The notes beneath the pieces are model-generated. The model did not search any database, had not been told where the DNA came from, and was given only the letters and a program-made list of their open reading frames with translations. From Papaver somniferum (lineage: Eukaryota; Streptophyta; Magnoliopsida; Ranunculales; Papaveraceae), in contig NC_039359.1 of NCBI RefSeq assembly GCF_003573695.1, forward strand, positions 90,934,566-90,998,565: DNA of 64,000 bases. Reading direction: 5' to 3'. Shown here piece after piece: positions 11,628 through 21,774 of this stretch. Positions within the stretch are counted from its first letter, which is position 1. Every line of letters begins with the position of its first letter. Made by a program: the position numbers and the translations under genes.

Positions 11628-11871
11628 GCTTCCTTAACTAGATATGCACACAAAACCTTATACAAAAGCATATCTAGAATATGTTCTATTAACCACGTTC
11701 TCAGCTCAGTGTCATACAAAAAATAAAACACCATCCTTTAGTAGAAATTATGTAGACAACGTGTAACACAAAACCAGTTCTAAAATCTGTTTTACTAACA
11801 ACTAATCATAACGGCATACAGACAAAAACAACGAACAAAAGAATCTAAATATATATTTTTGCTAAAATAAA

Positions 11872-12060
11872 TCACCCAAAAGCCCATTGATATACACTGC
11901 GAGCATATTCTTTTTCTTTAGGGGTAAATTGGTTTTCAATATTGTTGAATGTTCGATCTATTTCCTCTGGTTCCATATCTTTAATGATGTCCCCCATTTC
12001 TTGTGTTGTCAACTCCAGCAAGCTCTGTATGTTAAAAAAGCTCGCATCCACGAGTTATCT
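11872..12060 (-). pseudogene. SKP1-like C-terminal fragment, copy 1
   Basis: Minus-strand reading gives ASFFNIQSLLELTTQEV, then a PEEIDRTF-like block and QFTPKEKEYARSVYQWAFG before a TGA at 11,874-11,872. Plant SKP1/ASK proteins end AANYLNIKSLLDLTCQTVAD…[21 protein letters not shown]…QWAFE, so this is the C-terminal 55-60 residues, the part that binds the F-box. The N-terminal BTB-like domain is missing and stops and frameshifts appear upstream of ASFF. It lies between the LINE tail and a Ty3 gag. Four copies occur in the window. Confidence 0.8.
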
Positions 12061-12264
12061 CAAGTAATATATCTATACTACAATACATTTACCAAATGGG
12101 GATCTGCGTTTACTTCTGCAACAACCTTCTATATTTGTGTTCTCCTTGAAAGAACCTCTCAGATCTATATTTTTACCCACAAACATTTTCCGAATCCAAG
12201 CCTTTTAGATATTTGAAACCATTTCAGTTAAGTTTTTATCATCCTCAGTAAATATTCATGTCGC

Positions 12265-13620
12265 GTGGTTTCTAACAAACATAGCAAGCAGAAGGACGAA
12301 ATGCTTAAAACAGCCAACAAGAAGCAAGATGGAGTGAAAAGCACGACTCCCTTGGATGCCAACATGGTAGCAACAGCAGCTCTGAAAGACGTAGCAACCA
12401 AAGAAGGTGCCTCCATAGTAGCAGAGATCTCTCGTGCAAACGAACAACGAGAAGGGGTAGCAGAGTCGATGACACAACAACCCCTTTATGGGATGCCGCT
12501 CACCAATGAGCAGAATAAACCGCTGCTGACCAATCAACCTCTTCTAATAGTGAACCAACCAACACATCAGCCAATAGAGCTTCAAGCCCCGCACATAGAT
12601 CCACCGGTCCCTTTAATACAGATTGTTGACGAAGGTCACACTGTAGCCGTCGGTGGACAACCACGGGTGGGAACTCCGAAAAAAGGATCGAACCAGTCCA
12701 TTCAAATAATAGTAGAGATTGTAGAGTTGAAAAGAATCCAGAAGGTATACGCAGAGGTTGTGTCCCTACTCGCACAAGAAAAGCAGCATCTCAAAGATAG
12801 GATCTCCAAGAGTAACGAAGTAGGGAACTTGCACGACGAAGCTCATTACAAGGCACCGCTGCTTAATCAGGACCTAAGGATGGTAGCGGCTAACGTCGAC
12901 AATCCCGAACCGTTAAATCAAAGAGCGTCCAAAGGAAAGATATTATCCGATCCATATTATGTTCCCGAGGACTCAGACTATTTCGACAGTGAGAACCGAA
13001 GACCAGGACAATCTACGATCAGAGAGGACCATCATCTCTCCATGGAGAACATTCGTGCTGAAATGATAGCTGAAATTCAGCAACTTAAGACGAGGCGGGT
13101 AGGAGGAAGGATGGAAGAAGTGATGATAGAAGCCTTATTCCCCAGAAGTGTCCCATCCCACTCTTCGAGTGTTACGGTGGATCTAGTGACCCCACGGCAC
13201 ATCTTCGGTACTACAATCGTACTTTAGCCCGATGGGATCAGGATGACGTGGTCCTCTGCACACACTTCCCTTCAAGTTTGAAAGGATCGACTCTATCGTG
13301 GTTCGAAAACCTACCACCCAATCCCATAGACTCCTACAACCAGCTCACTGAGAAATTCTTAAGGACTTACATGTACAACAAGGCCGTCAACGCAAGAATG
13401 GACAAGCTCTTCTCGTTAGCGGTCCCATACAAAGAAACCATCAGGGAATATATCGATAAGTATCACAAAAACTGTCAATCGATAGGGAACATGGATCCGG
13501 TAGTCAGTATCAATCGCTACAAGTTGGGATTGGATACGATGAGTCATTTGTTTGTCGAGATTCATGGAAGTGTCCATGCGACCGAAGGAGATCTTCGAGT
13601 AATCTAGTGGGAAAATCCAA
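12265..13620 (+). pseudogene. Ty3/gypsy gag, copy 1 (truncated)
   Basis: The gag of a Tat-like Ty3/gypsy element. A first frame of 320 codons starts at a GTG in SNKHSKQKDEMLKTANKK and contains an EDSDYFDSENRRPGQ segment. A frameshift near 13,150 (FPRSVPSH… replacing the expected PPFECYGGSSDP) separates it from the conserved core at 13,248-13,607: SSLKGSTLSWFENLPP, SYNQLTEKFLRTYM, VPYKETIREYID and LGLDTMSHLFVEIHGS. A TAG replaces Gln at 13,605-13,607. Homology ends at about 13,620 where the satellite begins, so zinc knuckle and protease are absent. No acceptable ATG or upstream LTR is present. Confidence 0.85.
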
Positions 13621-13639
13621 AGGCCAGGATACCCACGGG

Positions 13640-13822
13640 CCTATGCATAAAATGCATAACATCAACCATTCATACCCACGGTCCGACCTATTTTTCATGG
13701 AAAATATATTGATGCTTCATGGAAAAAATCAACCATATTCGCCTACAAACAAATTTATTTCATGGGATTTACCCAGGTGTACTTGTATGTACGCACCTAC
13801 TTATTGTATAAACATAACATGA
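13640..13822 (+). repeat. 90-bp-type satellite, leading units
   Basis: Degenerate units built from ATGCATAAAATC…CATTCATA…CCTA(C/T)TTTTTCATGG and a GGTGTACTTGTATGTACGCACC-like end. It joins the Ty3 gag fragment at about 13,620-13,640. The second copy is at 26,220-26,389. Confidence 0.75.
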
Positions 13823-13904
13823 AAACTCAGATGTATTTGAACCATCAACCTCCACAAACCTTGTGATAGGCTTGGGCACTCTACCATTTTGAGCTTGTGA
13901 GTCC
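13823..13904 (-). other. tRNA-like element (SINE head or decayed tRNA), copy 1
   Basis: The minus strand reads GGACTCACAAGCTCAAAATGG, TAGAGTGCC, a CAAGCCT/AGGTTTG hairpin, and a T-arm. GGACTCA and TGAGTTT can form a 7-bp acceptor-like stem (two G-U pairs). TGGTAGAG resembles pol III box A and GGTTCAAATAC resembles box B (GGTTCRANTCC). This copy has an A in place of C in box B, breaking the T-stem. The anticodon loop has 6 bases, so it is not a normal tRNA. A better copy is at 26,390-26,471. Confidence 0.5.
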
Positions 13905-14744
13905 CTAAAATTAGATGCATAAAACCAACACCAAGTGATATCAAAGGTGCATCTTGGTATAATACAGTTCTATATCATAATAAAAATGTGTACAACGATG
14001 TACACATTGACAATCAACAGGTGTACAATTATGTACACAATAAGAATCTGAACAACTATGTAAACTTTTAATTGGAACTGGGCATTCATTAACTTACATA
14101 TGAATGCCATTGCCTACATACAAAAACATGACAATTGGCTGATAAATGGATTTTGAAAAACCTCTAAGAACCTAAAGATTGTTTGCAAATTGGTCAAGCT
14201 AGTACAAGATAGAATATTAGTCATTAAGAAAGAAATTTTCTCATCATAAGAACGAACAGTTGGAAAACATACCTAGTATCGAACTTTCACTATTTGCAAT
14301 TGTTAGCAACCTCCTTAGATGATTTCACTATCCTCACATGTAGGTAACTTGAATTAGGTCCAACCTACGTGAACTAATAAAATGTGAGCTGATAAAACCT
14401 GATTAGAATACATGAAATTAGAAGAATATTTTACATGAAGCAACAACGATGTAAGTAAACGAAAACTTCCAGTTGGATAACATCCAGATTTGCAGAGGTA
14501 AGTTTAGCAGATAACCTGCATCGAGGACAAACCAATGAACATAAGAAATCGCATCTTGAAAAGAAAGTGATTATCCATTAACCACATCCACATAATAAAA
14601 CAAAACAAGAAAACTATCAAATTAAAAATTTACTCAGTTTATCGTCAGAGACACAATCCATGTGGGAATTACTACACAAACTTAATATGGCTTCGAAACA
14701 TCCCATTACAGTGATTCATTGCACTTTACCAAAATCGAGATAAC
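13905..14744. other. Spacer with GTGTACA palindromes, no gene
   Basis: No coding sequence seen. Two 18-bp near-palindromes, GTGTACAACGATGTACAC (13,989-14,006) and GTGTACAATTATGTACAC (14,021-14,038), lie 32 bp apart. The rest is single-copy-like AT-rich sequence, repeated at 26,472-27,320. Confidence 0.6.
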
Positions 14745-15470
14745 TAACATGCACAACAGATCAATCATACTCACACCCAGACCTACTTTTTCATGATAAG
14801 TATATTGGTGCATCAATATATTTATTCATGTGAAACATTCCTAAATCCGATCATTCACAGCCACAAACAAACCTACTTTTCATTTAAAATACACTGGTGC
14901 ACCAATGTGTGCACCCCTGTAAGACATGCATAAAATCGATCATTCATATTCACACTCTGGCACACATTTTCATGGGAATTACACATGTGCACCAATGTAT
15001 ACACCCCTGCAAAACATGCAAGAAAACAATCATTCATAACCACACACAAACCTACTTTTACATGGGAATTATAGAGGTGCACCAGTACGTACACCGCTTC
15101 AAAACATGCATAAAGATAATTATTCCCAACCACACAAAAACCTATTTTTTCATGGGAGTTACTTCCCACAGGTGCACCAATAAGTACACCATTGTAAAAC
15201 AAGGAAATTGTACTTTTTCATAAGATTTACACAGGTGCACCAATATGTACACCCCTGTAAAACATGCACAACACCAATGAAACACATGTACAACATATGT
15301 ACAATTACGTACACATTAAGAATTATGTGTACCACTGTGTGCACGTTAAAAATTCGAAAACATTCAAAAACATTACAATCAAAATATGTACAACTATATA
15401 CACATTAAAATCAACAGGTGTACATTGATGTACACGTTAACAATATAAATGTACACGCAAACAATAGAAG
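14745..15470. repeat. About 90-bp tandem satellite, array 1a
   Basis: Units start at about 14,925, 15,015 and 15,105 (90-bp period), with more decayed units on either side. Each has GGTGCACCAAT(A/G)TGTACACC, CTGTAAAACATGCATAA, a CATTCATA…CACAC block and TTTTCATGGGAATTAC. Because 90 is a multiple of 3, open frames of more than 100 codons run on both strands (for instance 14,873-15,202 on minus, 14,897-15,223 on plus), and their peptides simply repeat. 15,285-15,440 holds a second cluster of GTGTACA…TGTACAC near-palindromes. Confidence 0.85.
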
Positions 15471-15654
15471 CTATACAAAAATGTGCAAATTATCAAAAAA
15501 AACATGAAATTTCTATAATTAAGAACTTGAATTAGTGGTAGCCTAAGAATATAGGAGTATAATTAACTATAGTGAGGTGGTTACTGCTTTTGGCTAAAAA
15601 CAAGATTGTCGTCTTCTAAGGTCAAGAGCTTTTCCTCCGTACCAAATTCAAAAG

Positions 15655-16035
15655 GAAATACACAAAAGATTAACCAATGTGTACACTTCTGTAAAACATG
15701 CATAAAATCGATCATTCATATTCACACTCTGGCACACTTTTTCATGGGAATTACACAGGTGCACCAATGTGTACACCCCTGAAAAACATGCAGAAAAACG
15801 ATCATTCATAACCACACACGAACCTACTTTTACATTGGAATTATAGAGGTGAACCAATACGTACACCGCTTTAAAACATGCATAAAGTTAATCATTCACA
15901 ACCACACACAAACCTATTTTTTCATGGGAGTTACTTCCCACAGGTGCACTAAAATGTACACCATTGTAAAACAAGGGAATTGTACTTTTTCATAAGATTT
16001 ACATAGGTGCACCAATATGTACACCCCTGTAAACC
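15655..16035. repeat. About 90-bp tandem satellite, array 1b
   Basis: Four further units of the same repeat after a 180-bp break. The last ends at CACCCCTGTAAAC near 16,035. The counterpart is 28,255-28,615. Confidence 0.85.
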
Positions 16036-16411
16036 TAGAAACTAGATGGTATAAAAAAATAAAAATGTCTGTGTCATAGGAAACCAAATTTGGAAGTAAT
16101 AAAAGAGATTACAGGCACCTTACTTAGTTAATCCTTACATAATCAAGGTGTACAATTATGTATACATCAAGAATCAACAGGTGTACAACTATGCATATAT
16201 TAACATACAATGAATCTTAAACATTTAATACTCGGTGAAGCATCAATTTCTTATTGGAACATGGATGTCATTTAAATAAGCATCACGTACCAAGGCACCG
16301 CATGAGGTTGTGAAATTTTAAAAAAAAAAGATGAAAGAAAGAAAAGGTATCTCCATGATATTAAATGCGTTAATGTGGTACGAGGTGGTTTCATATGAAG
16401 AGGCAAAGCAG
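16036..16411. other. AT-rich spacer, no gene
   Basis: No coding sequence. Contains GTGTACAATTATGTATAC and GTGTACAACTATGCATAT near 16,150-16,200. Its end (TTCATATGAAGAGGCAAAGC) marks the point where the inverted copy at 25,483 stops matching. Confidence 0.5.
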
Positions 16412-16952
16412 TCTCCTAGGCGTGCACGTCAACTACTTCGCATTATAAAGCAATAGAAGTAGCTACTAATATTTGAATAAATATATCATGTTATATTATA
16501 TTCTAATTTTCTTTTCAAGGTCATATGATTCATTTTTTTATTGTTGGACCATTTTTTCTATTGCTATGATAAATTCTAATTTCTCACCAAATTCCAAAAG
16601 GGAGATAATAGTTAAAAGAAAAAAAAACATTGGAAAGACCAATTAGGACATTCTTGACTAATAAGTAGTCAGTTCCACTTACAAGGACACATATATTTAG
16701 AAATCCTATAAGGATCACATTCACCTATCACATAACACAAAACCTAACGTTTTCCTGGCCCTTTCTTATAATTAATGCTAGTCTGGGGTATTGTAGTTGC
16801 GACATATTCTTTTACTTATGTGAGTTCCTTACAAACTTCAACAACAGGTGGCTAGTATAAGACTATCTGTGGTCTATATATAACTGTTCTGCCGGACACG
16901 CCATACGAGGAATACTTATTGTTTACATTTACGAGTAAAAATATATTTACAC

Positions 16953-17400
16953 TTATCTGGACATGGTGAGCATCAATGGTGAAAGGCAATAGCGAGGAAC
17001 AATGGTGTCATAAACAACTTTAGCAAGAATGGGTGATTTTGAGAAAGTCCAATGCGGCATCACTGCACTAATTGAAACTAGAATTAGCAAATGAATTCAG
17101 CCTATGCAACAAATAAACACTTCTAAACCAAGTACACAAAATCAAATGTAATAGACATAGATAAACATCTCTAAAAGAGCTAATAAGTAAAAGGATTAAA
17201 AATACCAATTTCATCCTCCCATACACCATAATTTTTTTTTTGAAAGGTCGAATAGGTCCAATAAGACCAAGTTGTACGCCTAATTTAGATGCTTTTGCAG
17301 TCAAGGAAAGACCAACCTGTTGAAATCCACCAGTGGAAGACACGCCACCATATGCAGCAGCAGCAGTCACACTATATGGACTCCATACCGACAAGGGAGG
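16953..17400 (-). pseudogene. Two-exon coding remnant, unrecognised, copy 1
   Basis: Minus strand. The first exon (about 17,400-17,206) reads SVWSPYSVTAAAAYGG, STGGFQQVGLSLTAKASK and GVQLGLIGPI. A GT…AG intron of 143 bp (17,205-17,063) follows, then an exon reading VMPHWTFSKSPILAKVVYDT and PRYCLSPLMLTMSR with TAA at 16,955-16,953. The frame runs through the splice only if an A-run after PFKK is one or two bases shorter (…NYGVWEDEI/V). That is a likely slippage mutation here. I do not recognise the family. The same remnant recurs at 24,505-24,944 and 29,538-29,985. Confidence 0.45.
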
Positions 17401-18739
17401 TATGATGGAATAGCTATAGGCTTGTAAGTATGATCTGTTTCATATTATGCAAACATCCTCTGCATGCCTGTTATACGGAAGCGAGAGATTCAATTTCATT
17501 TCGAACACCCCAGGTGCTTGTGACCTAATAGAAGGGAAAACTTAACATAAGCGAAAGAGCACAAAAACAAGAAGTCTTTTGTGACTAGTGGGAAGTGCAG
17601 TAAAATGGACTAAACTTTCAATGCACCACTCATGTATAAATAACTTATGCAACATCTATTAGAGTTACAGTGACAATCTACTTAAATTTAGCTTCTCAAA
17701 AATGATAATTCAAAAATGCATTACAAGTTATATATGCAGCCTTGAAACTGTTTATAAATACTAAATTCAAACTTTTATCCTAATATCAAGAAAGCAACGT
17801 GACACATTCTCCTAAGCAAATCTAAAATCATCGAGTTTATGTGTTGTGCATGTCCGTGTAGTTAACGTAAAGAGGTTCTAAACGGAAGTATAATAGCGAA
17901 TGATAGTCATTTTGTTTTATAGAAAAAACCCATGTGATGGAGGAATACTACAATTGTCTAGTTTTATCACCCAGTTAAGATAACTGCTACTAAGCTAACA
18001 TTTTCCCCGATGTTATACTCGAATTCCTGACGCCCTAACTACCATCTACTGAAACGAAATGTATGAAAATAATGAAAATACCCAATGTATGCTCAAAATC
18101 CAAACATGGGAAGGGCTTCATATCAATCGCATGATTCCTCTCTCTACTCCTGAGCTCGTTGTAACTATCTTTACGATTTTCATCTTAGAATTAATAGTGT
18201 AATTTGGTATATATCAAACATAACCACATGAAGTAATTAAGAAATTGAGAATGAAACTTATTGTCTATTCATCGGTATCTTCTTAATGGATTTATGAAGA
18301 GACTTAATAATGAGATACAACAGAGAAATAATCTGCTTCTTCATCACTGTATGGATAAAATTCAAACGAAGAGAACTTGTACTCAGATTCAATATCACTT
18401 GGACATTATAATAATATCTCGATACTTCTGAGAGTGTTGACGTCTCCGATGATTTGATTTCATCTTATTTTAATCCGACGATTTGAATTTTATTTTCAAT
18501 TCGTAGGACGATTTAACAAATGAATTTCTGAAACATTATCTCCTAGAATTTGCACTGATATTTATGCTTTCCTATCTGAATCATTACATGAATATTCTTC
18601 CGATATGAATTTCTTCCTAGATTTTGAGTATTTCCGGTCTCTCTCATCAATCTCCCCTAATTCTAAATCTGATATCTAAAGATAAAAGAAACTCTCTGTA
18701 AATCTTAATTTCTCTATAGGGGGGTAATTTTAGTACTGA

Positions 18740-18990
18740 TTTTTTTTGAATCGGTAGGAGTTTGGACCAACTCGTTAAACTTTGGATCAAACTGTCAAGC
18801 CGATGCTTTTTTTGGACTAACAAGTACCAGGCCTGAGGAAGCTGGACTAAACAGTTAGAAGCCCAACTAGTTTGGGACTAAACGTTCATTTCTAGATTTC
18901 AAATTAATAAGGACTAATTTGTACCTAGTTAAATGAGTGTGGATTAACTAGTATATTTTCATGGGATTTTGGACTAAACCGTATTTTTTC
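18740..18990 (+). repeat. Degenerate GGACTAAAC repeat array
   Basis: Around nine variants of TTTGGACTAAACNGT (also GGACCAACTCGT, GGATCAAACTGT, GGATTAACTAGT) occur every 25-35 bp. A PuG-rich AGGCCTGAGG separates two of them. It ends directly at the F-box fragment. Isolated related motifs occur at 17,610. Confidence 0.65.
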
Positions 18991-18991
18991 C

Positions 18992-19358
18992 GTTATATTC
19001 AGTACGTGATAAACTGGCCTGCACCAAGTCTCAGTGTACTCGTGATGGACTGTTTTTTGAGGTATGGGTTCTGAATGATTATAATACGAAGGAGGAGTGT
19101 TGGACTCAACTTTATAGATTCGGACCCTTATCATTAGTCTATCCCTTTGGTCCGTTTGCGTTAACAAGGAATGGCGAGTTTGGATTTATGATTACTTCGT
19201 CTGAGGTTATAAAAGTATACAACTTTACCACGGGTGAAACTGAGGATCCTACTAGCTGCCTGATCAATACAAAAGCAAAAAGAAAAAACAAGGACATCAA
19301 ACTTGATGATGGGTTCAACGTTCACTTCTACAAGGAAAGCCTCGTTTCAATCTATTAA
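18992..19358 (+). pseudogene. F-box/FBA gene 3' fragment, copy 2
   Basis: Starts at GTTATATTCAG (codon 268 of the intact gene) and runs without a stop to the normal TAA at 19,356-19,358. This covers about 120 C-terminal residues, including EVWVLNDYNTKEECWTQLYR and the KAKRKNKDIKLDDGFN tail. Changes are few (one Ile to Thr in the GEIEDPTS block, Tyr to His near the end). There is no start codon or promoter, and block Q lies upstream. Confidence 0.93.
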
Positions 19359-19775
19359 CGCAAAATGGCTGGCAATGCAGCGGAAGAGAACTATTGATTG
19401 CTACCTAGCTAGTTCCCGTGACCATGGAAACACCTCGTTTCAATCAGGATGTAGTGTACATTTTTTTATGTAAGAAGAGTTTTTAAAGAGTAACCAGACA
19501 ATATTATTGTAATTATTATTATTTTTCAAGTTTCATTTAAAATCTTAATAATTGGCTTCTCATTGATCATCTTACTTTTGTTTAATTTATTTAATTACCT
19601 GAATGGGTAAAACATTCATGCATTGCTTGGGTCCGGTCTTTCGTCATGAGTAATCATACCAATGTCCTTTTTAACACAGAAAATATGCACACAACCAAAC
19701 TATTTACACAACCATAAATAAAAGAAACTAGTTATGATCGCAACATTCGAATACCCAAACTAAATATGTTAAACA
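19359..19775. other. F-box 3' flank, copy 2
   Basis: Same non-coding downstream sequence as after the intact gene and closest to that copy (41,785-42,201). No gene seen. Confidence 0.75.
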
Positions 19776-19791
19776 GCTTTCTTAACTAGAT

Positions 19792-19915
19792 TTTTTTTAA
19801 TAAAAAAATAAGTTTTATTAGAGAATGAGGAATGTACAAAAGTCTACCAAAGATAGACTAAAAAAAAAAAAACTAACGAGAAATTAGTTTCCCAATTTTA
19901 AACAACATAAGAAGC
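19792..19915 (-). mobile_element. LINE tail, 3' end only
   Basis: Last 124 bp of the LINE tail described at 11,331, with A-rich end next to GCTTTCTTAACTAGA. Upstream of GCTTCTTATGTTG the sequence switches to a FAR1-like fragment instead of LINE coding sequence, so this is a chimeric copy. The same chimera is at 42,217. Confidence 0.7.
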
Positions 19916-20259
19916 CTCCATAGATAGCACCCATCCCTTTATTTTTTTGCACTTCTTAAATACTAGGTTGAACAGACATTTAATTTTCTTTGAGCACGTT
20001 GTGTTCTTCTTCGTCGTGTTTCCTTTATACACATTACCTTCCCCTTGTGACTAACATCCAGATCTCCACTTCTCTCAAAAATAATTTCAAAATGAGTTTT
20101 GCTTTCTTTTCCATTCTAAACTAATACGCGCATGGCTTTCTTGGCATGTCCTCTAGACCAATTCTTCGCATCAATAGGTAAGTCAAATACCAACTCATTG
20201 ACATAGTGATGGGATGTATCTTCGAACAACATATCAACTGGAGAAGGTTGATCATCCAT
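19916..20259 (-). pseudogene. FAR1/MULE-like N-terminal fragment, copy 1
   Basis: Minus strand from MDDQPSP at 20,259: LPIDAKNWSRGHAKKAMRVL, a TAG, then NGKESK, FEIIFERSGDLDVSHKGKV and KETRRGRTQ-like sequence. The pattern (…WARGHAKK-hydrophobic-V…F(E)RSGxxD…) resembles the N-terminal DNA-binding part of FAR1-related and MULE-associated proteins. It is short, has one internal stop, and runs into the LINE tail. The family call is tentative. Confidence 0.4.
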
Positions 20260-20299
20260 TGGTATAGGTTAGCGTTCAATCTACAAGAAATTGAAGAAC

Positions 20300-20595
20300 A
20301 TCAATTTCAATAAAAAATAAGTTCGGCAACGAAATAATTTTATCGAAAAAATCGAACACAAAGTTCGGTTAAGCATTTTTGCAAACCAACCGAAGTTAGC
20401 AGTTTGCTTAAAAATATTTTGGTACGTGAAGTTCGGCTGGGAACTTGGTTGGGTTAAAGTTTGCGAACCAACCAAACTTCGTACACCTGGTAAAATCTTA
20501 ATTATACGTAAACTTCGGTAAGAAATTTTTAGAGGTTATAGTTCGTGAACCAACCGAATTACGTACACTTGGTAAAATCTTAATTATATGTTGTG
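20300..20595. repeat. TTCGGTTGG/CCAACCGAA tandem array, copy 1
   Basis: Three to four degenerate units of about 75-80 bp. Each has AAGTTCGG near one end and GAACCAACC(G/A)AA, then ACACCTGGTAAAATCTTAAT. Motif and complement alternate, so each unit can fold on itself. It sits just upstream (minus-strand sense) of the FAR1-like fragment. Confidence 0.6.
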
Positions 20596-20663
20596 CCATC
20601 TGCCTCATATTGTTGTTGAGAGCTTTGCATCTGCCGCATAGTCTGTTAGTATGACAATTCCAA

Positions 20664-21096
20664 GAGCCGTTACGGTTCCCGCCTTTGAATTCCTGCAAAT
20701 GGAACCCGTACCTACAACTCCAGGGTGTTCCGATGACAATTCCATTTGTTGATATTGATCCAATCCCTATCTGAACATCTTACTGAGAGAGTTGTTATTT
20801 AGATGTTACTTTCTAAGGTACTGGTTGGTGGTTCTCCAAGAATAACCAGAGGTGTGAGATCTTCTTTTCCATTCGGATTCCTGTTGTTGCTTTGAGAACC
20901 ACTGCATACCTTTATTGGAATATGAGTTCATTTTTAGATGTCCATAGAGACCAATAGAAGAAAATAATATGTCGTAATAGAAGTCTTGGGCAGTTCCTTG
21001 CAGAAGTTGAGGAATTTAAAGAAATTTGGAAAATGTGGTTGTTGTTTGGGTTAATTGAAAGGCGAGTAAGAAACGTGTTTTAGACGTTAACTAAAG
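20664..21096 (-). pseudogene. LINE RNase H/tail segment, tandem copy 1
   Basis: 433 bp nearly identical to 21,775-22,210. On minus it includes the GTGSI-like RNase H strand (…GVVGTGSICR…KAGTVTAL) and upstream linker with GLYGHLKMN-type sequence. The copy carries extra stops and continues into ALNNNMRQMAQ instead of the normal RNase H helix. Confidence 0.65.
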
Positions 21097-21774
21097 TCGC
21101 TTAAAATTTTCATAATATTTCTCGATTCTTTTACATCAACTTTCATATATATATATATAAAATTATTATCTCCAAAGAAGATAAGAGTAATTGAAGGGAT
21201 AAATTTAGTTACCGAGATATGGATTTATTTAGGCGGTGAAAGATCTTTAATATCCATATAAATTGAAAGAGGTAAAAAAATAGGGGATCCTTTTATCTAA
21301 TCCATTTTGTAAGAACAAATACATTACACATAAAGACATTGAGCCAAATGAAAGTTTCACCGACACACCGGTGAATAAGAACACTGAGCAATTAGAAACC
21401 CATTCTTTTCTCCTTTTTATGGAATGGGTAATTTCATGAACTAGCCTACTGTTGTTTGCTATTTGCTTTAGGCCACCTGATATAGATGTGTAAACCATTA
21501 AGCAATGGTTTAAGATGATTATCAAAGATTTTTAAGCTATAAATTGTTTGACTAGATGGTCTTTTCCAAGGATCAGTGGTACCAAAGTTTACTTTAACTT
21601 TTCACAAAAATTAAACCATAGTTTTAGCGTGTTAACTCGATTGTGCACATGAGATTTTCAGGATCTGTCTCAAATGAATTTTTTATCATTGTCTTTCTGT
21701 CGTGGATCTAGATGTCATTAATGTGGCCTAAGTCTCAGTCATTAAAGCATTGGTTATTCCTAATAGCTGCGCAA
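21097..21774. other. Spacer between LINE duplicates, no gene
   Basis: Begins with the ACTAAAGTCGCTTAAAATTT segment also found at 9,160, 47,155 and 55,000. It includes an AT dinucleotide run and no convincing coding sequence. Duplicated at 43,527-44,198. Confidence 0.6.

Larger units (their letters stand above)
16412..18991 (+). repeat. Block Q, copy 1
   Basis: A 2.6-kb non-coding block defined by its copies: inverted at 22,876-25,483 and 63,642-64,000, direct at 28,996-31,573. It holds a short two-exon coding remnant on the minus strand, AT-rich sequence, and a degenerate GGACTAA repeat at its right end. In all four copies that right end is joined to the same base of the F-box gene (GTTATATTCAG). 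I found no clear terminal inverted repeats or target-site duplication, so its class is unknown. Confidence 0.7.

Noticed and set aside
12061..12264. 5' LTR for the Ty3 gag
   Set aside because: The same region precedes all gag copies but leads into SKP1 sequence on the opposite strand, with no TG…CA element or primer site.
12256..12775. Minus-strand frames of 91-93 codons opposite Ty3 gag
   Set aside because: Shadows of the gag frame, also present opposite the other gag copies; no recognisable motif.
14873..15223. Overlapping 108-109-codon frames on both strands
   Set aside because: They come from a 90-bp tandem repeat; the peptides repeat with the DNA and have no start context or domain.
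14745..16035. CRISPR-like regular repeats
   Set aside because: Units are degenerate and contiguous without distinct spacers, and the DNA is clearly plant nuclear.
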